33,180 bases of DNA from an uncultured Acholeplasmatales bacterium (GTDB lineage: Bacteria; Bacillota_I; Bacilli_A; Acholeplasmatales; Anaeroplasmataceae), in assembly GCA_944324705.1 (NCBI GenBank), contig CALUXI010000016.1:1-33180 (forward strand). The letters are read 5' to 3'. Made by a program: the position numbers and the translations under genes. Below are positions 8,190 through 16,751 of the stretch, in pieces (position 1 is the first letter of the stretch; the number at the start of each line of letters is the position of its first letter). The notes under the pieces were generated by a model. It was not told where the DNA came from and ran no database searches. It saw nothing but the letters and a program-made list of their open reading frames with translations.

Positions 8190-8963
8190 ATGCCAGCAAT
8201 TTTTGCTCATAAGTTAATAGCCAAAATTACCTTGTTCGATTACCCGGAAAAAATTAAAAAGATAATTCATAATTATAAAGAAGCGTATTATAGCGGAACT
8301 TTAGGTCCTGATCCATTATATTTTTATGGTTTTATGAAAAAATCACCTTTAACATCTAAAGCAGATGAAATTCATAGAACAAGTGGAAACATTTTATTTG
8401 CCGAAAAAGCAAATAATGAAGAATATCTATCATTTATGTTTGGCTTTATTACCCATTATACCCTAGATAAAAATATTCATAAATATGTTCATCAAATTGA
8501 AAATGAATTTTCTCATGTTAAATTAGAAAGAGAATTAGAGTATTTATTATTAAAGAGTAATCAAATTGATTATAATAGTTATAACTTTAATAAACATATT
8601 ATCTTACCTAAAAATATCGTAAATGAGGTTGATAGATTATTAAAAGTTGATTCAAAAACTGCCAATAAAGCTTATAAGGATACTAATTTTATTATTAAAT
8701 ATGCCTATAATTTGAAAAAAAGAAAATTAGTTAATATGATTATGAAATTAACTAAAACTTATGAAAAAAATAAAGATATGTTATTTGATATAACTCTTGA
8801 TCCCCTTTATCAAAAGAAATTAGAAACTATATATAATATATGGTTAGAAAGCATAGATGAAATAGTAGTAAATGTTAATAATTATTATGATTATATTTAT
8901 GAAAATAAACCTTTAAATAGTAATTTTAATTATAACTTTGAGGGAGAAGGAGTAAAGAATTAG
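8190..8963 (+). CDS. Zinc-dependent phospholipase C-like protein
   Basis: This 257-residue protein resembles the zinc-dependent phospholipase C / S1-P1 nuclease fold family found in many Firmicutes. Signs are the N-terminal MPAIFAHKL with a first histidine, GTLGPDPLYFY, the segment around IHRTSG, and FGFITHYTLDKNIHKYVHQ with spaced histidines suited to metal binding. There is no signal peptide, so it is probably cytoplasmic and its substrate is unknown. The start is the ATG at 8190, preceded by AGAGGAGA at 8175-8182; in-frame codons from 8127 lie over the promoter and have no ribosome binding site. It is monocistronic and no clear terminator follows. Confidence 0.78.
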   Translation: MPAIFAHKLIAKITLFDYPEKIKKIIHNYKEAYYSGTLGPDPLYFYGFMKKSPLTSKADEIHRTSGNILFAEKANNEEYLSFMFGFITHYTLDKNIHKYVHQIENEFSHVKLERELEYLLLKSNQIDYNSYNFNKHIILPKNIVNEVDRLLKVDSKTANKAYKDTNFIIKYAYNLKKRKLVNMIMKLTKTYEKNKDMLFDITLDPLYQKKLETIYNIWLESIDEIVVNVNNYYDYIYENKPLNSNFNYNFEGEGVKN

Positions 8964-9084
8964 TTTTTAGAAATGTATTTAATTAATAAAAAAGAATATA
9001 AATGTATAAATTTTATTTTAAAAATAGCTTTTTAGTAGTATTTATTCTTAGTTAAAATTAACAAAGAGAAAAAATAAAAAACAC

Positions 9085-9113
9085 TTGATTTAAATTGTCT
9101 TTTTTGATAAAAT
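9085..9113 (+). promoter_or_regulatory. tRNA-Cys promoter
   Basis: TTGATT (9085-9090) and TAAAAT (9108-9113) are separated by 17 bases, about 20 bases before the mature tRNA 5' end. Confidence 0.65.
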
Positions 9114-9132
9114 TAGAAAGCAATTGAGAAAT

Positions 9133-9206
9133 GGCCCTGTAGCCAAGTGGTAAGGCACGGCACTGCAACTGCCTGATCATGAGTTCGAATCTCTTCGGGG
9201 CCTCCA
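9133..9206 (+). tRNA. tRNA-Cys (GCA)
   Basis: A complete cloverleaf of 74 bases. The acceptor stem GGCCCTG pairs with CGGGGCC with one G-U pair. The anticodon loop contains GCA (Cys), the T loop is TTCGAAT, and the discriminator base is T, as expected for tRNA-Cys. CCA is encoded (9204-9206). The T stem has one T-T mismatch. It is a solitary tRNA with its own promoter and terminator. Confidence 0.96.
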
Positions 9207-9219
9207 TATTGAAAGCAAT

Positions 9220-9256
9220 GGTTTGATACAGTGAAAATCGCTGGTCAAACCTTTTT
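9220..9256 (+). terminator. Terminator of tRNA-Cys
   Basis: GGTTTGA (9220-9226) pairs with TCAAACC (9245-9251), with an inner CAGTG/CGCTG helix, followed by a T-run. Confidence 0.82.
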
Positions 9257-9271
9257 GTTATAAATTGAAAG

Positions 9272-9280
9272 TTATCCACA
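9272..9280 (+). other. Single DnaA-box match
   Basis: TTATCCACA is an exact match to the DnaA box consensus, placed between the tRNA terminator and the end of the LacI-family gene. No cluster of boxes, unwinding element or dnaA/dnaN genes surrounds it, so it is not an origin. Confidence 0.4.
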
Positions 9281-9304
9281 TATTAATTTGTATTTTAAAG
9301 GCAA

Positions 9305-9359
9305 AGGAAAAAAGAGCGGAAATTAATCAGATAAAATTCGAATTATTTCACACTCTCTT
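9305..9359 (-). terminator. Terminator of the LacI-family gene
   Basis: On the minus strand, AAGAGAGTG-T-GAAAT pairs with ATTTCCGCTCTTTT (about 14 pairs, one bulge, two G-T), followed by T-rich sequence. The loop contains the small palindrome AATTCGAATT. The stop codon of the regulator lies at the base of the stem. Confidence 0.65.
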
Positions 9360-10161
9360 ATATTCTTATAATATGTTCATCTTCGGCTATTTCTTTGTGC
9401 TCAATAGCTAAAGAAACAGCAGTTGTTATTTTATTAATGAAGGCATCTAAATTAAAATTATCACTGTAAACTAAAATATTTCTAGCATTTAAGAAATTAA
9501 AAATAGCAGCAGAACCAGCAACTATATTTTTATCTTTTATAGTAGGTATTAGATTTTCTAATTGTAAAAAATTAGAAATGAAGAAAACATTAGTATTATA
9601 ATTTAAAATTAAATCGGCTAAACCTTTAGAATTAGGTCTAGATGTTATTAAAATATAATCATTTAAATATAATGTTTCTGGTATATCACGGTAGACATGA
9701 CATATTTCAAAAGTCCATGGTATATGACGTAAACAATCTACGGCAATAACAGGAACAACATTAGCTTCAGAAATCATTTTAAATTCTTCATCGTATAAAC
9801 CATAGCAAATAATAGCATCTACATTATCAATCGTTTGATTATATTCATTAGTTAGTATAAATGAATTATAACCATTTTCATATAATTTTTTAGTTAATTT
9901 ATTTATTGTTACTAAGATATCTCCGTTTGTTAAAGAAAAATCATATTTACCTATATATATGCCAACACATTTACTTTTGCCATTAGCTAAAGCAGCTGCA
10001 AAAGTATTTTTTTTATAATTATGCAAATTGGCTATTTGCATAACTTTTAATTTTGTTTCTTCACTTACTTTTTGGGTTTGTACATTATTTAAAACATAAG
10101 AAACAGTAGCAACACTAACTCCAGCTTCTTGTGCAATATCTACTAATCTAACTTTTTTCAT
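9358..10161 (-). CDS. LacI-family transcriptional regulator
   Basis: This 267-residue protein begins with a classical LacI helix-turn-helix (RLVDIAQEAGVSVATVSYVLNN) and hinge helix region, followed by a periplasmic-binding-protein-like effector domain. That domain is short: LacI/CcpA proteins are usually about 330 residues. The second lobe seems trimmed after about residue 230. The start ATG at 10161 is preferred over an in-frame ATG at 10185, because the latter sits right behind the -10 TATAAT and has no ribosome binding site; GAGGGGG lies between them. It is divergent from the maltodextrin operon, so it is probably its local repressor or activator, with a maltose-type sugar as ligand (inference). 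Confidence 0.88.
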   Translation of the reverse strand: MKKVRLVDIAQEAGVSVATVSYVLNNVQTQKVSEETKLKVMQIANLHNYKKNTFAAALANGKSKCVGIYIGKYDFSLTNGDILVTINKLTKKLYENGYNSFILTNEYNQTIDNVDAIICYGLYDEEFKMISEANVVPVIAVDCLRHIPWTFEICHVYRDIPETLYLNDYILITSRPNSKGLADLILNYNTNVFFISNFLQLENLIPTIKDKNIVAGSAAIFNFLNARNILVYSDNFNLDAFINKITTAVSLAIEHKEIAEDEHIIRI

Positions 10162-10191
10162 AATATACCGGCGTCCCCCTCTCATATGTCT

Positions 10192-10197
10192 ATTATA
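10192..10197 (-). promoter_or_regulatory. -10 element of the LacI-family gene
   Basis: TATAAT on the minus strand, seven bases before the upstream in-frame ATG, which argues that translation begins at 10161. No good -35 is visible. Confidence 0.4.
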
Positions 10198-10249
10198 TTT
10201 TATTTAGAACTTAAAAGCTATAATTAAATTTTTTTAATTTTAAGTTAAA

Positions 10250-10263
10250 TGTAAGCCTTTACA
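10250..10263 (+). promoter_or_regulatory. Operator 1 (cre/LacI type) on the maltodextrin promoter
   Basis: TGTAAGCCTTTACA matches the cre/LacI-family consensus except that the central CG is CC. It extends as AATGTAA/TTACATT inverted arms. It covers the -35 of the rightward promoter. Confidence 0.6.
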
Positions 10264-10286
10264 TTAAGTTAAAAATGGTGTAGAAT
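10258..10286 (+). promoter_or_regulatory. Promoter of the maltodextrin operon
   Basis: TTTACA (10258-10263) and TAGAAT (10281-10286) are separated by exactly 17 bases. The expected start near 10293 gives a leader of about 90 bases that contains two more palindromic operators. Confidence 0.65.
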
Positions 10287-10299
10287 TAAGTGAAATTAG

Positions 10300-10311
10300 T
10301 TAAACGTTTAA
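10300..10311 (+). promoter_or_regulatory. Operator 2, 12-bp palindrome
   Basis: TTAAACGTTTAA is a perfect palindrome with a central CG, as in LacI-family operators, just downstream of the expected transcription start. Confidence 0.45.
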
Positions 10312-10331
10312 ATTGTTTTTTTAAGTAGTAG

Positions 10332-10345
10332 TAAAAGCGTTTACA
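10332..10345 (+). promoter_or_regulatory. Operator 3 (cre-like) in the leader
   Basis: TAAAAGCGTTTACA matches the cre consensus TGWAANCGNTNWCA except at position 2, with GTAAA/TTTAC inverted arms. Its position downstream of the start fits a roadblock type of repression. Confidence 0.6.
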
Positions 10346-10381
10346 AACATTTCAAGAATAAAGGAAATTTTAGGAGGAAAT

Positions 10382-12106
10382 ATGAAAAAAATAGTTACAT
10401 GGTTCTGTGCAATATTAAGTGTATGTTTAATTGGTATTGCATTGACAAGTTGTGAACAAAATGGTGGAGAGAATGAACAAAACGTTCATACTGTTACATT
10501 CTACGATCAAGATAAAACAACAGTATTGAAGAAAGCAGAAGTAAATGATGGTGAAAAAGTAGAGAGTTGGACACCAGATAATAAAGAAGATGCGACATTT
10601 GATGGTTGGTATGCTACACCTACTTTAAATATCCCATTTGATTTTAATCAAACTATTACAGAAGATAAATCAGTATTTAGTAAATGGAATAGTTTAGCTC
10701 AAGATCCTAATACTTGGGAAATTGTTGGTAATTTATCAGGTGATTTAATTTCATCAGATTGGGGTAAAGGAAATAAAGACAGTGATATCTTTGAATTAGA
10801 TAAAGTTAAAGGTAAACCTAATGTATTTGAAGGAACATTTGGTTTAGTTAAAGGTAATGAATTCCAATTTGCCGTATTAGAATTTGATGAAAGTGGTACA
10901 CCAGTATGGAAATATCAAATGGGTGGCGGATTACTTGATCAAGGCGATAACGAATGGTTCTCATCTGAAGGTAATTATCTAGATCCATCTGCTGGTTATA
11001 AAGAAAATATCATAGTTGAACAAGGTGGTTTATATAAATTTACTTTAACAACAGATTTAGTAACTCCTACAGCTGGTATAATTGAAGTTGAAAGAGTTGG
11101 AGAATTTAGCCTTGATACAGCATTTAGTCCATTCATTGGTGGTACACCTGCAGGTGGAGCAAATACTACAAATTATGCTGATTTAAAATTTGGGGTAGGT
11201 AAAGCTGAAGGAGATAACATTGTTTGGACTGGTGAATTCAGTTTCAATGCTGGTGAATTATTACAAATTTACATGGTAGATAAGGATTATACTGTTCAAT
11301 TAAGTGGATTAAAGAAGAACATTGATGCTGAAAATACAGATAGTGAAAATGTTAACTTAAATAGTGTTAATGAAATTGAAATTATTAACAGTGGTAAATA
11401 TGAAGTTAAAGTTACAGCAAACAAGAATGTAGCTAAATCAATTACTGAAGATGAAGTTATAGTAAATAAAGATACATACGGAAATTATGAGAGTTACAAA
11501 GTAGCAATCAATAGAATTGGGGATTATGAAGTAACTGATGGCGTAACTTATGATACATTTAATTTCAAATATAATGGTAAGGGTACTGATTATACAGTTT
11601 ATTTAAGAGATGGAGCAAAATTCCCTAATGTTAAAGCACCTACATTAACTGAAAATGAAGCACTAGCTGGTTGGTATTATGAAGTTGATGGTGAAAAACA
11701 TGGTATCAGCTATAATAGGGAAATTTATAAAACTACTGGCGCTACATATGATGTAAATTATGAAGTTGTAAGTGAAACTTCTAAAGATACACGTGATTGG
11801 AAATTAACAGGTCAAGCAACAGTTAATGGTGTTGAGACAACTTGGAGTGATTTTACAAGTTTAACACAAATAAATAATTATACTTATGAAGCTACACTTG
11901 AAGTTGCTGCTAATGCTGAATTCCAAATTGTTAGTTATTATTATGGCATCCATCAAGGTGTATTCTTAAGAGGTGGTAATGTAGTTAGTGAAGGTATTAC
12001 AGACCCAGCAACTGTTAGCAATATTAAGATTGTTAATGCTGGTACTTATAAATTAGTATTAAATTCATTGACTAATGAAATTACAATTACACCTGTTAGT
12101 GAATAA
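10382..12106 (+). CDS. Surface lipoprotein, InlB repeat plus SusE/F-like domains
   Basis: This 574-residue protein has a lipoprotein signal peptide ending in LTSC (lipidated C24). Residues about 35-103 are an InlB/Flg_new-type B repeat (FDGWYATP ... SKW). Three beta-rich segments follow: about 108-237 (WEIVGNLSGD ... WKYQMGGG), about 240-350 and about 470-574 (WKLTGQATVNG ... FQIVSYYYGIHQG). The first and third have the pattern of SusE/SusF or alpha-glucan-binding modules: an 'I-V-G' start, a W near the middle and an 'F-Q-I/F' strand. No catalytic site is seen. As first gene of the operon it probably captures starch fragments at the cell surface (inference). AGGAGG lies at 10372-10377. Confidence 0.75.
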   Translation: MKKIVTWFCAILSVCLIGIALTSCEQNGGENEQNVHTVTFYDQDKTTVLKKAEVNDGEKVESWTPDNKEDATFDGWYATPTLNIPFDFNQTITEDKSVFSKWNSLAQDPNTWEIVGNLSGDLISSDWGKGNKDSDIFELDKVKGKPNVFEGTFGLVKGNEFQFAVLEFDESGTPVWKYQMGGGLLDQGDNEWFSSEGNYLDPSAGYKENIIVEQGGLYKFTLTTDLVTPTAGIIEVERVGEFSLDTAFSPFIGGTPAGGANTTNYADLKFGVGKAEGDNIVWTGEFSFNAGELLQIYMVDKDYTVQLSGLKKNIDAENTDSENVNLNSVNEIEIINSGKYEVKVTANKNVAKSITEDEVIVNKDTYGNYESYKVAINRIGDYEVTDGVTYDTFNFKYNGKGTDYTVYLRDGAKFPNVKAPTLTENEALAGWYYEVDGEKHGISYNREIYKTTGATYDVNYEVVSETSKDTRDWKLTGQATVNGVETTWSDFTSLTQINNYTYEATLEVAANAEFQIVSYYYGIHQGVFLRGGNVVSEGITDPATVSNIKIVNAGTYKLVLNSLTNEITITPVSE

Positions 12107-12168
12107 TTAAATTAAGTTAAAAAATTAAGAAATTAATAAATATTTAAATTTAAGGAGGTCTATATCGT

Positions 12169-13869
12169 ATGAATAAACAAGCGATATACCATGAAGGCGA
12201 CTCTAATTTATGTTATCCAATCGATAAAAATACAATAACTTTAAGATTGAGGGTAGCAAAAGAAGATGTTTTTGATGAAATCAAGGTTATTTATGGTAAT
12301 AAATATGACTATTACATTAAACAAGAAGAAATTGCTATGAGTTTAAAGTATGAACTAGAGTTGTTTAAATATTATGAAGTAACAATTAAACTTAGGGATG
12401 TTAGATTTGTCTATATATTTAAACTCATATGTGAAGGGAAAACATATTACTTTTGTGAAGACGGCGTATTAGATAACTATGATTTTAGTTTTGCCTACTT
12501 TAATTGTTTTCAATATCCATTTATTAACGATATAGATGTTCCTAAATATGTAGATTGGTTAGAAAATAGAGTTTTTTATCAAATTTTTGTTGATCGCTTT
12601 GCTTGTGGGGATAAGGCAAAAGATCAAAGTTACATTAATTTAAAAGTTGATGAAATTCCTAAACCTACTAGTTTTTATGGTGGAGATTTAAGGGGCATTA
12701 TTAATAAGCTTGATTATTTAAGTGATTTAGGGATTAATGCCCTTTATCTTACACCAATATTTTCTTCAATTTCAAATCATAAGTATGATATTTATGATTA
12801 TTACAAAGTAGATAGCCAATTTGGTAGTAGTTTAGATTTAAAAGAATTAATAGAAAAATGTCATGAGAGAAACATTAAAGTTATTTTAGATGCCGTTTTT
12901 AACCATTGTTCTGATCGTCTAAAAGAGTTCCAAGATGTTTTAAAGAATGGTTCTAATTCACCATATTATGATTGGTTTATTATTCATGGTGATAAAGTAG
13001 ATCAAGAAAAAGTAAATTATGAAATATTTTCTATTTGCAATTATTTACCTAAATTTAATACTAGTAATAAAGAATTAAGAAAATATTTAATAGAAATTGG
13101 TAAGTATTATGTTCGGGAATTTGATATTGATGGTTGGCGTCTTGATGTAGCTGATGAAGTTAGTCATCGTTTTTGGCAAGAATTTAGAAATGCTGTTAAA
13201 GAAATTAAACCTAATTGTTTTTTAGTTGCTGAGAATTGGCACAATAGTTATACATTTTTAAGAGGAGATCAATTTGATTCTATTATGAATTATGCTTTTA
13301 CTAAAGCTGCTATTGATTATTTAGGTTTAAATAAGAAAAATGCATTAGAAATAAGTTATCAGTTAAATTCATTATTAATAAGAAATAATGATATTTGCAA
13401 TGATATGATGTTAAATTTATTAGATACTCATGATACTGATCGTTTCTTTACAACCTGTAAAAAAGATTTCGATTTATTACTATGTGCTTTAGCATTACAA
13501 TTTTGCTTTAAAGGTATACCAGGTCTTTATTATGGTATAGAGATACCTCTTGAAGGTGGATATGATCCTGATAATAGAAGACCTATGAATTTTAGTAAAA
13601 TCAATTATGATAGTAATTATTATAAAACATTAAAAGCTTTAATTAATTTACGAACAACAAATAAAGCTTTAGCTAAAGGAGATATTAATATTTTAGCTGA
13701 AGATGATGTTTTATATATTAAGAGAAAATATTTAAATAAATGTGTAACATTATGTATCAATAATAGTAATAAAGATTATCGTAAAATATTTAATAAAATT
13801 TTAATTAGTAATAAATTAGAAAATAATTTATTGAAGAAAAAAGGCTTTGTTATTTATGAGGAGGTGTAA
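12169..13869 (+). CDS. GH13 neopullulanase / cyclomaltodextrinase-type enzyme
   Basis: This 566-residue enzyme has an N-terminal CBM34-like domain (about 1-125) followed by an alpha-amylase barrel. Conserved regions are I DAVFNH (241-246), II GWRLDVADE with the nucleophile D326, III VAENWH with acid/base E355, and IV LLDTHDTDR with D422. The FYGGDLRGI segment near 170 is typical of the neopullulanase / maltogenic amylase subgroup. There is no signal peptide, so it acts in the cytoplasm on imported maltodextrins or cyclodextrins. It has a strong AAGGAGG ribosome binding site, no terminator separates it from the lipoprotein gene, and it ends three bases before the next gene. The exact specificity within the subgroup is open. 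Confidence 0.92.
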   Translation: MNKQAIYHEGDSNLCYPIDKNTITLRLRVAKEDVFDEIKVIYGNKYDYYIKQEEIAMSLKYELELFKYYEVTIKLRDVRFVYIFKLICEGKTYYFCEDGVLDNYDFSFAYFNCFQYPFINDIDVPKYVDWLENRVFYQIFVDRFACGDKAKDQSYINLKVDEIPKPTSFYGGDLRGIINKLDYLSDLGINALYLTPIFSSISNHKYDIYDYYKVDSQFGSSLDLKELIEKCHERNIKVILDAVFNHCSDRLKEFQDVLKNGSNSPYYDWFIIHGDKVDQEKVNYEIFSICNYLPKFNTSNKELRKYLIEIGKYYVREFDIDGWRLDVADEVSHRFWQEFRNAVKEIKPNCFLVAENWHNSYTFLRGDQFDSIMNYAFTKAAIDYLGLNKKNALEISYQLNSLLIRNNDICNDMMLNLLDTHDTDRFFTTCKKDFDLLLCALALQFCFKGIPGLYYGIEIPLEGGYDPDNRRPMNFSKINYDSNYYKTLKALINLRTTNKALAKGDINILAEDDVLYIKRKYLNKCVTLCINNSNKDYRKIFNKILISNKLENNLLKKKGFVIYEEV

Positions 13870-13872
13870 TGG

Positions 13873-15294
13873 ATGAAAAAGTTTTTAATAATCATTGGTC
13901 ATTTTGTAGTAATATTTGCCATATTAATATCAGTAGGTATTTTTAATAGAAACAATAGAAGTGAAGCACAAGGAAAAAATGAAATATTTACTGGTGAATT
14001 AGAAAAAGATCCTAATGGCGGAATAATAAAATTAAAAATATTAGAAAATGATACAGCTCGTGATCAAGGTTATTTAGATGAACTTCTTAATGCTTTTAAT
14101 GGGGCATTCAAAGAGTATGGCATAATGGCAGTAGATGCTAATCAGTCTGAAAGTTCAGATTTAGTCCAAAATGGTCCTTATGGTTTCGGACCTGATGTTT
14201 TATATCAAGCTAATGACCAAATTATGGGTTATGTTGATGGTAGGCATTTAATGCAAATACCAATTCAACTGGTTGATGATTATAATTTAATTGATGAAAA
14301 TGCTTGGAATGCATACAATCGTGATGGAGCTTATTATGGCGTCCCTGTCAATGTTCAAGAGCCATTATTATATTACAATAAAAGTGTAATTCCTGATGAT
14401 TGGGAAACAACTTGGGATGATGATAAAAATGGTGTTCCTGATATGCTTGAATCATGGCCGGCTTTATATAAATTCAGTGAAGAATTAAAAAACGATGGTA
14501 ATTCTAAAACTTGGGGATTTATGGAAAGTTATGATCAACCATATATGCAAATGGGATATTTGTTTAGTTATGGTGCTTACATATTTGGCGATAATGATAC
14601 TGATCCAACAGATGTAGGTATTAATGCTGGTAATGCTTATTTGGGCTTAAATGTAGCAAGACAACAAGCAAGTCAAATGGATGAAAGATGTGTTGATAAC
14701 TCAATTACAACATCTTCTTATACTTCACTTGCAAGTGGAGAATTCTTTTGTACTTTAACAACTCCAGATGTTTATACACGTTTCGTTGAAGCTTTTGGCG
14801 GTAATGTTGACAATTTAGGTGTCACTACTATGCCAAAATTACCAGTAAGTGGTGATTTGACAGATGAAGATGGTGAACTATTTAGAGCTACTCAAATGGG
14901 CGGGATTAATGGTTATGCGATTTCTGCATATACTGACTATCCTAATGCATCTTTAGCATTTATTAATTTTGCTACTAATTATGAAATGATTAATAAAAGA
15001 GCTGAAATGTTAGGTATAGTTCCAGCTCGTAAAGATATAGCAGAGGAATTAGACGAAGTTTCACAAATGGTATATGACGATTTAGAAAATGGTTATATTT
15101 ATGTTATGCCTTCAATTAGTGAGCTTAATCAAGTTTGGAAAGTAGTAGGTACTATGTTTATTGATTTAGCTAAAGATCCATTTAGAATTGCCGGTTCTAG
15201 TAATCCACCAAAATTTGATACTTTAGATAAACTTAAAGCTGAACTTGATAAAGTAAAAGAAGATATTATAAATGCTTTAACAACTTTAGGTTAG
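13873..15294 (+). CDS. Maltodextrin-type ABC solute-binding protein, membrane-anchored
   Basis: This 473-residue extracellular solute-binding protein (family 1 type) has a sugar-binding core: GPDVLYQANDQ, GVPVNVQEPLLYYNK, and the YAISAYTDYPNASLAFINF helix motif typical of MalE-like proteins. The N-terminus has a hydrophobic helix (about 4-24) but no lipobox cysteine, unlike the lipoprotein at the start of this operon. It is probably held by an uncleaved helix; a weak signal peptidase I site (SEA, about 32-34) is the alternative. A DDDKNGVPDMLE segment (about 176) resembles a calcium-binding loop and is an insertion relative to MalE. It delivers ligand to the two permeases that follow. GAGGAGG precedes the start. 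Confidence 0.88.
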   Translation: MKKFLIIIGHFVVIFAILISVGIFNRNNRSEAQGKNEIFTGELEKDPNGGIIKLKILENDTARDQGYLDELLNAFNGAFKEYGIMAVDANQSESSDLVQNGPYGFGPDVLYQANDQIMGYVDGRHLMQIPIQLVDDYNLIDENAWNAYNRDGAYYGVPVNVQEPLLYYNKSVIPDDWETTWDDDKNGVPDMLESWPALYKFSEELKNDGNSKTWGFMESYDQPYMQMGYLFSYGAYIFGDNDTDPTDVGINAGNAYLGLNVARQQASQMDERCVDNSITTSSYTSLASGEFFCTLTTPDVYTRFVEAFGGNVDNLGVTTMPKLPVSGDLTDEDGELFRATQMGGINGYAISAYTDYPNASLAFINFATNYEMINKRAEMLGIVPARKDIAEELDEVSQMVYDDLENGYIYVMPSISELNQVWKVVGTMFIDLAKDPFRIAGSSNPPKFDTLDKLKAELDKVKEDIINALTTLG

Positions 15295-15308
15295 GAAGGT
15301 AATTGTTT

Positions 15309-16751
15309 ATGGAAAAAGCAAATATATTTATGACTATTTGGCAAGCCATTTGTTCCTTCTTTGTAGCTTGTGGTAAAGCAATTGGTAATTTCTTTGTTAG
15401 AAAAGCTTGTCAAATTGGTCAGTATTTTAAAGATAATTATTTAAAATTAAAAACTGTAATGAAACATTCAAGTAAAAAAACGATGTTATCATTTATCATT
15501 ATGGGTGCGGGCCAAATTGCATACAAAAAATATATAAAAGGAATTATTTACTTTCTAATTCAAGTATTATTTATAGCATATTTTGTTTTAAAAGGTGGTA
15601 ATGATTTTATTAGATTATTCACTTTAGGTGATGTTTTACCAAATCCAAGTATTGGTATTGAAGGGGATAATTCGATTGTATGTTTGATATTAGGGGTTTT
15701 AACTTTATTTATCATATTATTCTATATTGCAATTTATGTATCAAACTGTCGTGATGCTTATAATACCCAATTAAGAATAGAAGAAGGTTTAGGACCTCGT
15801 CCATTTAAAGAAGAACTTAAAGATTTATTGAATCGTAAGTTCTATATTACAGTTTTATTCTTACCTGTAATTGGGGTAATGATATTTAACGTTTTGCCAA
15901 TCGTAGTTATGATTTTCATAGCTTTTACTGATTATGGCGGCGATATAGCTAATAATAATTTATTAGTTAGTTGGATAGGATTAGGAAACTTTGGCAGACT
16001 TGTTGCTTTAGGTGATTTATCTGGGACTTTCTTTAAGATTTTAGGTTGGAATATTTTATGGGCAGTTATGTCTACAGCCTTAAATTATTTTGTTTCTTTA
16101 GCTTTAGCTCTATTAATTAACAAGAAGATAGTAAAAGGTAAAACATTCTGGCGTGCATTCCCAATTATTGCCTATGCCGTTCCTGGATTTATTACTTTAT
16201 TAGGTTTTAAATTTATGTTCTCATTTGGTGGTCCAATTAACCAAATGATTACAGACGCAGGGAACCCAGCGGTTGACTTCTTGTCTATTGATGCTGGTTG
16301 GAACGCACGTATTTTGGGTTTATTTGTTAATGCTTGGATAGCTATTCCTTCTGGTATGTTACTTGCTACTGGTATTTTATCTAATATGCGTACTGATTTA
16401 TATGAAGTAGCTAGCATACATGGAGCTAAGCCATTTAAACAATTTGCAAGTATAACTTTACCTTATGTAGTTTTCTCAACAACTCCAGTTATTATTAATC
16501 AATTTATTGGTAACTTTAATAATTTTGGTATTTTCTATTTCTTAAGAGGAAGTAGTTTACAGGTTGATGGTTATTTTTTAGCTAGTGATACCGATTTATT
16601 AATCAACTGGTTATATAATTTATCTATTGATAATAATTATTATTCAATAGGGGCTGCTATTTCATTAATTATATTTATTATAACTTCAGTTATTTCCCTT
16701 ATTGTTTATGTATTATCACCAGCTTATAGACAGGAGGATACGTATAAATAA
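15309..16751 (+). CDS. Maltodextrin ABC permease, MalF/MdxF type
   Basis: This 480-residue membrane protein has the permease EAA loop EVASIHGAKPFKQFASITLP near residue 365, which docks on the ATPase. About eight transmembrane helices are visible. The N-terminus has an additional amphipathic, aromatic-rich stretch (about 1-50) followed by a TM2-like segment (FIIMGAGQIAYKKYIKGIIYF, given here from 62 on), seen in some Firmicutes MalF proteins. The start is ATG 15309, because AGGAAGG is correctly spaced from it; a TTG two codons upstream is too close to that site. The stop and the next start share one base (TAATG), so the two permeases are translationally coupled. Confidence 0.9.
   Translation: MEKANIFMTIWQAICSFFVACGKAIGNFFVRKACQIGQYFKDNYLKLKTVMKHSSKKTMLSFIIMGAGQIAYKKYIKGIIYFLIQVLFIAYFVLKGGNDFIRLFTLGDVLPNPSIGIEGDNSIVCLILGVLTLFIILFYIAIYVSNCRDAYNTQLRIEEGLGPRPFKEELKDLLNRKFYITVLFLPVIGVMIFNVLPIVVMIFIAFTDYGGDIANNNLLVSWIGLGNFGRLVALGDLSGTFFKILGWNILWAVMSTALNYFVSLALALLINKKIVKGKTFWRAFPIIAYAVPGFITLLGFKFMFSFGGPINQMITDAGNPAVDFLSIDAGWNARILGLFVNAWIAIPSGMLLATGILSNMRTDLYEVASIHGAKPFKQFASITLPYVVFSTTPVIINQFIGNFNNFGIFYFLRGSSLQVDGYFLASDTDLLINWLYNLSIDNNYYSIGAAISLIIFIITSVISLIVYVLSPAYRQEDTYK

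Noticed and set aside
9058-9279. Minus-strand open frame of 73 codons
   Set aside because: It runs across tRNA-Cys, its promoter and its terminator, with no ribosome binding site or family resemblance.
9272-9280. Replication origin suggested by a DnaA box
   Set aside because: Only a single box; no cluster, no unwinding region and no dnaA, dnaN or recF nearby.
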